A stretch of DNA of 64,000 bases. It comes from AP-15 sp963785565. Its GTDB lineage: Bacteria > Pseudomonadota > Alphaproteobacteria > ATCC43930 > CGMCC-115725. The translations under genes were made by a program, and so were the position numbers. This document shows positions 34,414 through 42,363 of this stretch, piece by piece. The stretch is from NCBI GenBank assembly GCA_963785565.1, contig CAWAVV010000049.1, positions 15,812-79,811 on the forward strand. Reading direction: 5' to 3'. The notes beneath the pieces are model-generated. The model made no database searches. It was not told the DNA's origin and worked only from the letters and a program-made list of their open reading frames with translations. Numbering within the stretch: the first letter of the stretch is position 1; every line of letters begins with the position of its first letter.

Positions 34414-35457
34414 ATGGCGGAGCAGAACTGGATCATCACGACGGCGGTCGGGACCGGCGAGCGTGGCTTTGCCGGCGATGGCGGGCCGGGCGCGCGCGCG
34501 ACCCTGAACGGTCCGTTCGATATCGGCTTCGACCCGGCCGGCAATCTCTTTTTCTCGGACACCTTCAACCACCGCATCCGCCGGGTCGACGCGGCGAGCG
34601 GGACCGTCACGACGGTCGCCGGTCGCGGCGAAGCCGGCTATTCGGGCGACGGCGGCCCGGCAGTCGAAGCCCGGCTCAACGAGCCCTACGGCATCGCGGT
34701 CGACCGGGGCGGCAACATCTATGTCGCCGACCGCCACAATCACGGCGTGCGCCGGATCGACGGCGCCTCGGGCATCGTTACCACCGTCGCCGGCAACGGC
34801 AGCGCTGGGTTCGCCGGCGATGGCGGACCGGCAGCGCGCGCGGGTTTGGTCGAGCCCAACGGGCTGGCGTTGGATCCGGCGCAGCAGCGTCTGTTCATCG
34901 CCGATGTCGCGGACAACCGCGTGCGGGTGGTCGATCTCGCGGTGGGCACGATCGCGACCTTTGCCGGCACCGGCGAGGCGGCGCATACCGGCGACGAGGG
35001 CCCCGCCGGTGCGGCCGCCGTGTTCGGCGCCCGCGCGGTAAAAATCGCCGCCGACGGCACGGTCTTCATCCTCGAACGCCAGGGCAGCAGCTTGCGCGCG
35101 GTGAACCCCCGGACCGGCGTCATTACGATGGTGGCCGGGACCGGTGCCCGAGGCTATGGCGGCGACGGCGGCCCGGCGCTGGCGGCGGTCTTCGACGCGC
35201 CCAAGGAGCTGACCATCGACCCCGCTGGCGACATCTTGATCGTCGATACCGAGAACCATGCGATCCGCCGGTTCGACGTCAAGAGTGGCACGGTCGAGAC
35301 CATCGCCGGGGGCCGCAAGGGCAGCGGGGGCGATGGCGGCCCGGCGCGCCTAGCCGGGCTCGGCCGCCCGCACGGCATCGCCGTCGGCCCCGACGGCGCC
35401 CTCTATATCGGCGACACCGAGAACCATCGCATCCGCAAGCTCACCCGCGCCGGGTGA
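34414..35457 (+). CDS. NHL-repeat beta-propeller protein
   Basis: A 347-residue propeller made of about six repeats of the type GIAVDRGGNIYVADRHNHGV plus RRID and TVAGNGSAGFAGDGGPA. It has no signal peptide or membrane segment, so it is probably cytoplasmic. Weak GAGAGGACAG precedes ATG 34414; the longer open frame upstream covers the divergent YqgE gene and is not coding. Such propellers bind proteins, RNA or ligands, and some are lyases or lactonases. No catalytic signature was recognised. Confidence 0.8.
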   Translation: MAEQNWIITTAVGTGERGFAGDGGPGARATLNGPFDIGFDPAGNLFFSDTFNHRIRRVDAASGTVTTVAGRGEAGYSGDGGPAVEARLNEPYGIAVDRGGNIYVADRHNHGVRRIDGASGIVTTVAGNGSAGFAGDGGPAARAGLVEPNGLALDPAQQRLFIADVADNRVRVVDLAVGTIATFAGTGEAAHTGDEGPAGAAAVFGARAVKIAADGTVFILERQGSSLRAVNPRTGVITMVAGTGARGYGGDGGPALAAVFDAPKELTIDPAGDILIVDTENHAIRRFDVKSGTVETIAGGRKGSGGDGGPARLAGLGRPHGIAVGPDGALYIGDTENHRIRKLTRAG

Positions 35458-35483
35458 GCCGGGCGATTGACCCGTGCGCTCGC

Positions 35484-36401
35484 CTATCCCAGAAACGCCC
35501 GCAGCGCCGCCACTAGATCCTTCGGGTTGTCGCCCTGCACCGTGTGCCCCGCCTTTGGGATCGTGACCTGGCGGCCATCGGGGAGACCCGCCGCCAGGCG
35601 CTCGGCGTCATCCTGGTGGAACACGTCGCTTTCCGCGCCGCGCACGACCAGGGTCGGACAGGTGATCTTGGCGAGGCCGTCGGCCAGCCCGCGCCGCTCG
35701 GCGGCCTGCCGGTCGCCGCCCATTTGCTGAAACCGCCGCCGGTCGTATTTCCAGGTCCAGTTGCCGTCGGGCTGCCGGCGCAGATTGTGCATCAGGCTGC
35801 GCCGCAGGATCAGCGGATCGCGCCGCGGATTGAAGGCAAGGGCGCGCTCGATGATCGCTTCCAACGAGGCGGGTTCGGCCCCGCCATTGACGAAGTCGCG
35901 GATGCGGCTCGACCCCGGCCGCCGCACATTGGGGCCGGCGTCGATCAGCACCAGTGCTGAAAGGGTCTCGGGATAATGGGTCGCATAGGCGAGCGAATTG
36001 ATCGCGCCCATCGACATGCCGACCAGCACAAAATCGTCGAGCCCGATCGCGTCGGCGAACCCTCTGACGTCCTCGCGCTGGGCCGAGAGCGAGTAATCGG
36101 CGTCGGGCGCCCAATCGCTGTCGCCATGGCCGCGCTGATCGAGCGCCATGCAATGGAATTCGTCGCGCAAGGCCAGGCAGCACAAATCCCAGGTGTGCGC
36201 GGTCAGGGCGCCGCCGTGCAGAAACAGGATCGGCCGCTTTCCTTCTGTCCCCCAATCGAGATAACGAAAACGCAGCCCACTGAGCGCGATATGGCGCTCC
36301 TCCGGTAACGCCACCTCGTCGAAGTTAAAGCCGGCTCGCACCGAAGTGGATTGCAGATGATCGAGGTACTCCTCGCTCGACAAGCTCATGATCTTGGGCA
36401 C
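35484..36401 (-). CDS. Alpha/beta-fold hydrolase
   Basis: A 305-residue hydrolase. The oxyanion segment is ILFLHGGALTAHTWDLC, the nucleophile elbow is FVLVGMSMGAINSLAY (Ser in GMSMG), the acid region is TLVVRGAESDVFHQDDA, and the catalytic His is in IPKAGHTVQGDNP. The frame begins at GTG 36401; ATG 36389 (MSLSSEEYLDHLQS), with GGAG upstream, is an equally good start. Likely an esterase or epoxide/lactone hydrolase; substrate unknown. It is divergent from the D-aminoacylase gene across 245 bp. Confidence 0.85.
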   Translation of the reverse strand: MPKIMSLSSEEYLDHLQSTSVRAGFNFDEVALPEERHIALSGLRFRYLDWGTEGKRPILFLHGGALTAHTWDLCCLALRDEFHCMALDQRGHGDSDWAPDADYSLSAQREDVRGFADAIGLDDFVLVGMSMGAINSLAYATHYPETLSALVLIDAGPNVRRPGSSRIRDFVNGGAEPASLEAIIERALAFNPRRDPLILRRSLMHNLRRQPDGNWTWKYDRRRFQQMGGDRQAAERRGLADGLAKITCPTLVVRGAESDVFHQDDAERLAAGLPDGRQVTIPKAGHTVQGDNPKDLVAALRAFLG

Positions 36402-36646
36402 TCCATTGAAGGTCGGGCCGGCGCGGCAGGGTGGGATAAGGCTTTACCACGAGGCTGCGCGGCGGACCATTTTCACCGCGGGGCGTTCGCGTGCATTTGT
36501 GCTTAGCCCACCCGCGCTCAGCACATGGCTCTCGGGGCTGGAGAGCGCCGCGCCGGCGTTGTGTCCACGGCCGGAGGGCGTACACTTCCAACCGAGTTCT
36601 CGGGGTCGCGACCGCCGGCCCGGTCTGTGCAGAAAGGAAAAAACCC

Positions 36647-38356
36647 ATGGCGTATGATCTGCTGATCAAGAACGGGCTCATTGTCGACGGCTCGGGATCC
36701 CCGGCTTTCCGCGGCGATGTCGGCGTCAAAGACGGCAAGATCGTCGAAATCGGCAAACTCTCCAGCGCGGCCGAGAAGACCGTCGACGCCGACGGCCGCG
36801 CCGTCGCCCCCGGCTTTATCGACAACCACTGCCACTACGATGCGCAGGTGACCTGGGACCCGTTGTGCACGTTCTCGCCCGAGCACGGCGCCACCTCGGT
36901 GATCTTCGGCAATTGCTCGCTGTCTCTGGCGCCGGTGCGCAAGGGCACCGAGGAACGGTTAGCCGAGTTCCTCTCTTATGTCGAAGCGATCCCGATGTCG
37001 GTATTGCGGACGGTCGATTTCGACTGGGAGACGGTCCCGCAATACATGGATCATCTCGACAAGCGGCTCGGCGTGAATGTCGGCAATCTGATCGGTCACA
37101 CCGCGGTGCGCCATTATGTGATGGGCGACGACTGCCAGAAGGCGGGCGCCACCGAGGCGCAGATCAAGGCAATGCAGGACATCGTCCGCCAGGGCATGAA
37201 GGCCGGCGCGCTGGGACTCTCGGTGTCGCGCGAAAAAGGCCATTTCGATCCGCAGGGCGTGCCGATCCCGGCGCTATGGGCCGATGAAGGGGAGATCTTC
37301 GCGCTCGCCGACGTGTTGCGCGAGCTCGGCACCGGGACAATCCAGGCCGGCGGCGGCCAGTATGTTGAGTTGAAAGACGGCATGATGCGGCGCCTCGCCG
37401 AGGCGACCGGCCGCATGGTCGTCTACAACAGCCTGTCGCACACCATGCGCCGCCCGGATGAGTGGAAGATCCACATGGCGCGGGTCGAGGAGACCGCCGC
37501 GATGGGCATCCGCGCCTACCCGATGTGCAGCCCGAACCGGGTGACGCAGGACTTCACGATGAAGAACAGCCAGGTGTTCCGCGGCCTGCCGACCTGGCAC
37601 CCGATCCTGTTGTCTTCGGATGAGGCAAAGCTAAAGGCCTACGCCGATCCCGAGATCCGCGCCAAGCTGCACGAGGAAGCGGTCGTCAACAAACCCGACA
37701 GCGCGGTCGGCATCTCGAAGACCTGGTGGAACTACATCTGGGTCAACGAGCCGGCGCTCGAAAAGAACAAGTGGATGCAATTCAAGTCGATCGGGCAGAT
37801 CGCCGAGAAGCAGGGCAAGCGGGTGATCGACGCCTTCCTCGATCTTGTCGTCGAGGAAAAGCTCGAAACCCGTTTCCTGCAGGCGGAGAACAATATCGAC
37901 GACGAGGTTCTGCAGAAGATCCTGACCCATCCCAACGCGGTGATCGGGCTCGGCGACGGCGGCGCGCATGTGCAGTTCCACGGCGGCTATGGCTATCTGA
38001 CCAAGCTGCTCGGCGAATGGGTGCGCGAGAAGCAGGTGATGACCCTGGAGCAGGCGGTGCGGCGGCTGACCTTCAACTCAGCCTCAACCTTCGGGCTCTA
38101 TGACCGCGGTCTGTTGCGGCCGGGGATGGCGGCCGACGTCGTGATCTTCGACCCGGCGACGGTGAAATGCGGGCAGGAGACGGTCGTCCACGATTTCCCG
38201 TTGGGCGCCTGGCGCATCAAGGAAGCGGCCGAGGGCATCTACGCCACCGCCGTCAACGGTCAGATGCTGTACGAAGAAGGCAAGCACACCGGTGCGCTGC
38301 CCGGCCGGGTGCTGCGCAACAGCTATTACGAGCAGAACCGGCTCAGCAACGCCTGA
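36647..38356 (+). CDS. N-acyl-D-amino-acid deacylase family amidohydrolase
   Basis: A 569-residue amidohydrolase: MAYDLLIKNGLIVDGSG, then the metal motif FIDNHCHYDAQVTWDP. FGNCSLSLAPVRKG carries the Cys that acts as a metal ligand in D-aminoacylases. LIGHTAVRHYVMG follows, and the C-terminal GLGDGGAHVQFHGG holds the catalytic Asp. The small beta-domain is completed by RPGMAADVVIFDPATV. It removes acyl groups from N-acyl-D-amino acids or a related compound. AGAAAGGAAAAAACCC precedes the start. It is followed by a strong hairpin terminator. Confidence 0.9.
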   Translation: MAYDLLIKNGLIVDGSGSPAFRGDVGVKDGKIVEIGKLSSAAEKTVDADGRAVAPGFIDNHCHYDAQVTWDPLCTFSPEHGATSVIFGNCSLSLAPVRKGTEERLAEFLSYVEAIPMSVLRTVDFDWETVPQYMDHLDKRLGVNVGNLIGHTAVRHYVMGDDCQKAGATEAQIKAMQDIVRQGMKAGALGLSVSREKGHFDPQGVPIPALWADEGEIFALADVLRELGTGTIQAGGGQYVELKDGMMRRLAEATGRMVVYNSLSHTMRRPDEWKIHMARVEETAAMGIRAYPMCSPNRVTQDFTMKNSQVFRGLPTWHPILLSSDEAKLKAYADPEIRAKLHEEAVVNKPDSAVGISKTWWNYIWVNEPALEKNKWMQFKSIGQIAEKQGKRVIDAFLDLVVEEKLETRFLQAENNIDDEVLQKILTHPNAVIGLGDGGAHVQFHGGYGYLTKLLGEWVREKQVMTLEQAVRRLTFNSASTFGLYDRGLLRPGMAADVVIFDPATVKCGQETVVHDFPLGAWRIKEAAEGIYATAVNGQMLYEEGKHTGALPGRVLRNSYYEQNRLSNA

Positions 38357-38380
38357 TCCGCGGGCACGGCGCTCCCGGCT

Positions 38381-38412
38381 TCACCCTCTCCCCCGATGTG
38401 GGGCGAGGGTGA
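38381..38412. terminator. GC-rich hairpin after the D-aminoacylase gene
   Basis: TCACCCTCTCCCCC and GGGGCGAGGGTGA form a strong stem with a short GATGT loop. It lies 25 bp after the stop at 38356. It belongs to the same CCCTCTCC palindrome type as the 19.6-kb element. No T-run follows, so it may be a REP-like hairpin rather than a classical intrinsic terminator. Confidence 0.55.
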
Positions 38413-38438
38413 GGCGCGGCTGCCTGGGGTTTGCCGCT

Positions 38439-38528
38439 ATGGCCGCAAAGAAATCATCAGAGCGGACCGACGCAGGCCGTAAAAGTGACGGCAGCGGTTC
38501 ACGGAACACGACCATTCAGGTTCGCTGA
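38439..38528 (+). CDS. Possible small basic/polar peptide (29 aa)
   Basis: An ATG at 38439 with CTGGGG upstream opens MAAKKSSERTDAGRKSDGSG plus SRNTTIQVR and a stop. The composition (Lys/Ser/Thr-rich, no GC-codon bias toward Ala/Arg) looks like a protein rather than random frame, but the ORF is very short. It lies in the 318-bp gap (38357-38674) between the deacylase and the ABC binding protein, which otherwise holds only the hairpin. Low certainty. Confidence 0.25.
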   Translation: MAAKKSSERTDAGRKSDGSGSRNTTIQVR

Positions 38529-38674
38529 ACGCTTCTTACAGATGATTTCGTAAGGCTCGAGGCCGGCCCTTCGATGGGCTACGGCAGATCAGCCGGCGTT
38601 GTTTGACGGATGGTTGGCTCAATTTAATTAACATGCCTTCGCGGCCCCTACGGTTTCGCAGACGAGGTCAATCG

Positions 38675-39665
38675 ATGAGCAGCCGCCGCGCGGTTCTCGC
38701 TGGCTCTCTCGCTTCCGTCGCTCTCTCGCCCGTCGCCGGGCGGGCGCAACCGGCGACCGGCGGCCCCACGATCGGGTTTCTCGTGCCGGCATCCGGGCCT
38801 TACATCGGAACGCCGACCGCGGTCTTTGACTCGTTCCGCCGCGGGCTCGCCGATCTCGGCCTACGTCGAAGGACGAAACATCCGTTACGAGTATCGTTCG
38901 GCGCCGGATCGAGCCGGTCTCGGCGAGATGGCGGCCGAACTCGTCCGATTGAAGGTTGACGTTTTGGTCGTGGCGGGTGTTGCAGCTTTCATCGCGAAGC
39001 CGGTGTCGGCGAGGACCCCAGTGGTATTCGGATTCAGCGGCGACCCGGTACAGGCAGGGCTCGTCGGCGGTCTTGCCCGTCCCGGAGGCAACATGACGGG
39101 AGTGACCTTTCTCGCCACTGAACTCGTCGGCAAGCGTCTCGCCCTGCTCAAGGAGGCGGCGCCTGCGATCTCGCGGGTGGCGGTCATGGGAGCATCCGGC
39201 CATCCCGGCGAGCGGAGCGAATGGCGCGCCTGGGAGGACACCGGCCGGGCCTTGGGCGTGAGCCTGCAACTCTTCGAATTGAAAAATGCCGCCGATCTCG
39301 ATGCAGCGCTGACCGCGGTCGCGAATGGCAATATGGATGCGATTCACGCGTTTCCGGATGGCGTGACGGCAGCCAGCCGCGTCCGCATCGCAGAGTTTGC
39401 CCTTTCACACCATCTGCCGAGCGTCTTCGGCTGGAAGGCGTATGTGGAAGCCGGCGGTCTGATGTCCTATGGGCCCAATCTGGAAAACTCGTGGCGCCAA
39501 ATCGCCGGCTTCGTAAGCAAGATCCTGAAAGGATCAAGACCGGCGGACCTCCCGGTCGAGCAACCCACGCGGTTCGAGCTCATCGTCAACCTAAAGACCG
39601 CACGCGCACTCGGCCTCACCATGCCGCCAATACTCCTCGCCGGCGCCGACGAAGTCATCGAATGA
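38675..39665 (+). pseudogene. ABC transporter substrate-binding protein (ABC_sub_bind/TrpX type), frameshifted
   Basis: The first frame starts at ATG 38675 with a Tat-like signal (MSSRRAVLAGSLASVALSPV). It continues GPTIGFLVPASGPYIGTPTA and FRRGLADLG before going out of frame. The next frame takes over exactly at YVEGRNIRYEYRSAPDRAGL and runs to 39665, with VFGFSGDPVQAGLVGGLARP and the end LPVEQPTRFELIVNLKTARA. One extra C in GGCCTAC (near 38862), where GGCTAC would encode the conserved GY(V)EG, explains the break. The family serves ABC importers with linked permease genes; none is adjacent. It is either an orphan pseudogene or a one-base sequence error. Confidence 0.8.
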
Positions 39666-39808
39666 GCAATGACGCCACAGAGTAAACAGATCCGAAGAAG
39701 AGAGATGACGAAAACTGCGGGTTACAGAGGACAGTTATTTTGTGACGAATCCGGCCTTTGCACATCTATTTTGTTTCCGCAGTATCATCTAAGTCTTTGC
39801 TCTAAAAA

Positions 39809-39883
39809 TGGCGCGAGCGACGGGATCTAAACCCGCGACCTCTTCCGTGACAGATAAGCTTTAATAAGCTGCGGAGCACTCGC
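39809..39883 (-). pseudogene. Degenerate tRNA-Asp(GTC)-like gene
   Basis: Read on the minus strand, 75 bases fold like a tRNA. The acceptor GCGAGTG pairs with CGCTCGC, followed by G and an encoded CCA. The T arm is GCGGG-TTTAGAT-CCCGT. The anticodon loop CTGTCAC (GTC, Asp) sits in a weakened stem CTTAT/GGAAG, with variable loop AGGTC. AGGTCGCGGG...CCCGTC is typical of tRNA-Asp. The D arm does not pair and the T loop has lost the usual TTCGA, so it is probably a decayed copy. T-rich sequence follows the CCA. Confidence 0.6.
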
Positions 39884-39907
39884 AGCCGGAGTGGCAAACG
39901 AGTATTC

Positions 39908-40078
39908 TCAGTTGTTAAGAAAGTAATTGATACCGAGCGCTGCGCCGAGAAGCACCAGGGCGTCGGCGCTCAGGCCTGGTAACGATAAGCTGATGATCGC
40001 GAAGAAAACACCTAAACTGCCGAGCACCACGCACATCGCCCACAAACCTAGACGAAGAAGGAAAATTGCGGGCATCAT
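39908..40078 (-). CDS. Small hydrophobic membrane protein (56 aa)
   Basis: A minus-strand ORF from ATG 40078 encodes MMPAIFLLRLGLWAMCVVLG, SLGVFFAIISLSLPG and LSADALVLLGAALGINYFLN plus a final N. This amounts to two probable transmembrane helices joined by a short polar turn. CGAGGATG lies upstream of the start. The surroundings are AT-richer than the rest of the window. No family is recognised. The pseudo-tRNA lies 24 bp downstream on the same strand. Confidence 0.45.
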   Translation of the reverse strand: MMPAIFLLRLGLWAMCVVLGSLGVFFAIISLSLPGLSADALVLLGAALGINYFLNN

Positions 40079-40687
40079 CAAACATCCTCGACCGATCGGA
40101 TCAAGATATCCTAAAAAAGCGCAAATGACTCAGAAATTTAGATAAAATTTTAGCGAAAAGCGAGAGCGCCCTTCGAAGGCAGCCCTTTCGTTCCCAGCAT
40201 ACTTAACGTGACCGCAAACCATGCTCGCGTACGAATGTTATGAACGCATTTGTTGTATCTTGGGCTCCTTCCTCCAAAACGGAAAGAAAGCCGGCTCGCG
40301 CATGGAGCCGATGCCATCGCTTTTGAGCGTTGGACCAGTTTGACGCGGTAGCCGTCGGTGTCTTCCATAAGGCGATAACGCACTCGCCATGCGCCTTAGG
40401 GCCGGCGGGATCCCAATGGCCGCTTCCGCCGCCTTTGGCCGGACGCGCGCCGATATGGCGCCCGGATGCCCTGAGCGTCTTGATTTCGCCCTTCTGATTT
40501 ACGTGTGCCGCCGTCGCCGGCACGACCGGCATCGCCACCTTGCCGTCATCCGGCAGTTCGGCGGTACGCTCGTCGCTGCAGCGGCCCGCCGAGGTCGCCA
40601 CCGCTCTTGAAGCTTGAAGCCAGCGCATGCCTCCCACGACGCGGTCCCCGGGCGACAATCCAGGGACCGCAACCAACGCCGCGGCGG
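40079..40687. other. Region of gene remnants without intact gene (609 bp)
   Basis: Contains an AT-rich stretch (40085-40300), a frameshifted fragment of the glyoxalase gene (40322-40425), and upstream of it a frame with VPATAAHVNQKGEIKTLRAS that is not assignable. Frames on the plus strand have no coding character. It looks like a decayed segment next to the core operon. Confidence 0.5.
40322..40425 (-). pseudogene. Fragment of glyoxalase I gene (partial duplicate)
   Basis: About 100 bp resembling the 3' part of the intact glyoxalase gene at 40688, at roughly three-quarters identity by eye. It encodes PAGPKAHGECVIA in one frame and MEDTDGYRVKLVQRS in the next. The intact gene has PAGPMAHGGSVIAFIEDPDG and YRIELVQRS. 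One base is missing at the junction, and the normal stop after QRS is lost. It is the relic of a tandem duplication. Confidence 0.65.
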
Positions 40688-41128
40688 CTACGAGCGCTGG
40701 ACCAGTTCGATGCGGTAGCCGTCTGGGTCTTCGATAAAGGCGATGACCGACCCGCCGTGGGCCATTGGGCCGGCCGGGCGGGGGATTTTGACGCCGGCCG
40801 CGCCAAGACGATCGCACGCTTTATAGACATCGGGCACGCCGAGGGCGAGGTGGCCGAAGGCGCTGCCCAGCGCATAGGGTTCGGCCTGCTCCCAATTATG
40901 GGTCAGTTCCAGCACGGTATTATCGGCCTCTTCGCCATACCCGACAAAGGCGAGGGTGAACTTGCCGGTGGGGTAGTCGCGCTTGCGCAGCAGCTTCATG
41001 CCGAGCAGATCGGTATAGAACTTCAGCGATTTGTCGAGGTCGCGCACCCGGATCATCGTGTGCAGATATCGATACTTGTCGGTCTCGGCCGCTGGCTTGT
41101 TGGTTTCCGCCACATCGGTCACTGACAT
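40688..41128 (-). CDS. gloA: Lactoylglutathione lyase (glyoxalase I)
   Basis: A 146-residue glyoxalase I. After a short polar N-terminus it has YLHTMIRVRDLDKSLKFYTD, NTVLELTHNWEQAEPYALG, AFGHLALGVPDVYKACDRLG and FIEDPDGYRIELVQRS. The four metal ligands (His in LHTMI, Glu in LELTH, His in GHLAL, Glu in IELVQ) are all present. It converts the methylglyoxal-glutathione hemithioacetal to S-lactoylglutathione. It lies 19 bp after lpxB on the same strand and may be read with the lipid A operon. Confidence 0.95.
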   Translation of the reverse strand: MSVTDVAETNKPAAETDKYRYLHTMIRVRDLDKSLKFYTDLLGMKLLRKRDYPTGKFTLAFVGYGEEADNTVLELTHNWEQAEPYALGSAFGHLALGVPDVYKACDRLGAAGVKIPRPAGPMAHGGSVIAFIEDPDGYRIELVQRS

Positions 41129-41147
41129 GGTAAATTCCTCCTAAGGG

Positions 41148-42341
41148 TTAGTTGAGAGCGGGGCCAACCCCGCGCCGCGCCGCGACAATCGCGAGAACCT
41201 GGTCGGCGGCCCGCAGGCTTGGCGACCGGTCGCCCGCCCCGAGGCGCCGCATCGCCTCATCATACCCCGCAATATGCCTGGCGCGAACCTGTTCGTCCTG
41301 CGCGAGCCGGGCGACCTCGGCGGCAAGTTTCTCGGGGGTGCATTCGCCGCCCAACAGCTCGCGCACGACAGGCCTTTCAAGCAACAAATTGACCAAATTG
41401 ACTTGCCGTACCTTTACCACCCGGTCGAGCAACGCCTCGGTCACCGGGTTCAGGCGATAGCACACCACCATCGGCAGCCGCGCCATCGCCAATTCCAGCG
41501 CCACCGAGCCCGACGCGGCCAGCGCCGCGCGGCTCGCGGCAAAGGCGTCGTATTTGTCGCGCGGCTGCTGCACCAGGATCGGCGCTCCAGGCCAGCCGCG
41601 CGTGGCGGCGGCAACCTGGGGTGCGACCGTGGCGACGGTCGGCACGACGACCCGGAAAGGCCCGATCATTTGCGCCAATCGTTCGAGCGCCGCGCCGAAG
41701 ATCGGCAACAGCCGCCGTACCTCGCCGCCGCGACTGCCCGGCAGCACGCAAATCAGCACATCATCCGGGACAAGTCCGGACATGGCGCGAAACCGCTCAT
41801 CCTCGCCCCGATCGGCGCCGCTTTCGATAATCGGGTGGCCGACATAAGAGCATGATAATCCGGCCCTCTGGAAATAGGGCGGCTCGAACGGCAGCAGCGC
41901 CATCAGATGGTCATACCAACGCGCCATGCGCCGAGCTCGACCGGCGCGCCATGCCCAGACCATCGGCGCCACATAATGGATCAAGGGCAGGCTCTCGTCT
42001 TGTCGCCGCAACCGTTGCGCGATGCGCCAGCTAAACCCTGAACTGTCGATGGTCACCACCGCGTCGGGCTTGAGCGCGCGCACCGCGGCCACTGTCTCGC
42101 GCACCCGGCGCAGGATCAGCGGCGCCCGCGGCAAGACCTCGGCTACGCCAATGACTGCGAGATCGTCGAGCGGAACCAGGCTGTCGAGACCCTGTTCGCG
42201 CATCCGCTCCCCGCCCACCCCGGCTACTCGCAAATTGGGACCGGTACGCTGGCGCAGCGCCGCTATCAGACTGCCGCCCAGCGCGTCGCCCGAGGGCTCG
42301 CCGGCGACGATGAAAATGAACGGCGCCCCGATGGCGGTCAC
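41148..42341 (-). CDS. lpxB: Lipid-A-disaccharide synthase
   Basis: A 397-residue GT19 glycosyltransferase: FIFIVAGEPSGDALGGSLIA, DFSGFSWRIAQRL-type segment (IDSSGFSWRIAQRLRRQ), VCVLPGSR-type ICVLPGSRGGEVRRLLPIFG, and the conserved SGSVALELAMARLPMVVCYR. It joins UDP-2,3-diacylglucosamine and lipid X to form the lipid A disaccharide at the inner membrane. It is the last lpx gene of the core operon, 22 bp after lpxI. Confidence 0.97.
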   Translation of the reverse strand: MTAIGAPFIFIVAGEPSGDALGGSLIAALRQRTGPNLRVAGVGGERMREQGLDSLVPLDDLAVIGVAEVLPRAPLILRRVRETVAAVRALKPDAVVTIDSSGFSWRIAQRLRRQDESLPLIHYVAPMVWAWRAGRARRMARWYDHLMALLPFEPPYFQRAGLSCSYVGHPIIESGADRGEDERFRAMSGLVPDDVLICVLPGSRGGEVRRLLPIFGAALERLAQMIGPFRVVVPTVATVAPQVAAATRGWPGAPILVQQPRDKYDAFAASRAALAASGSVALELAMARLPMVVCYRLNPVTEALLDRVVKVRQVNLVNLLLERPVVRELLGGECTPEKLAAEVARLAQDEQVRARHIAGYDEAMRRLGAGDRSPSLRAADQVLAIVAARRGVGPALN

Positions 42342-42363
42342 GTCTGGCGGTCACGTCTGCCGG

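Noticed and set aside
39927..40145. 72-codon plus-strand frame
   Set aside because: Opposite to the hydrophobic 56-residue ORF, which has the better start context and a plausible membrane topology.
40203..40817. 204-codon minus-strand frame through the gloA relic region
   Set aside because: It overlaps the intact gloA 3' end in another frame and only partly follows the relic; no single gene is supported.
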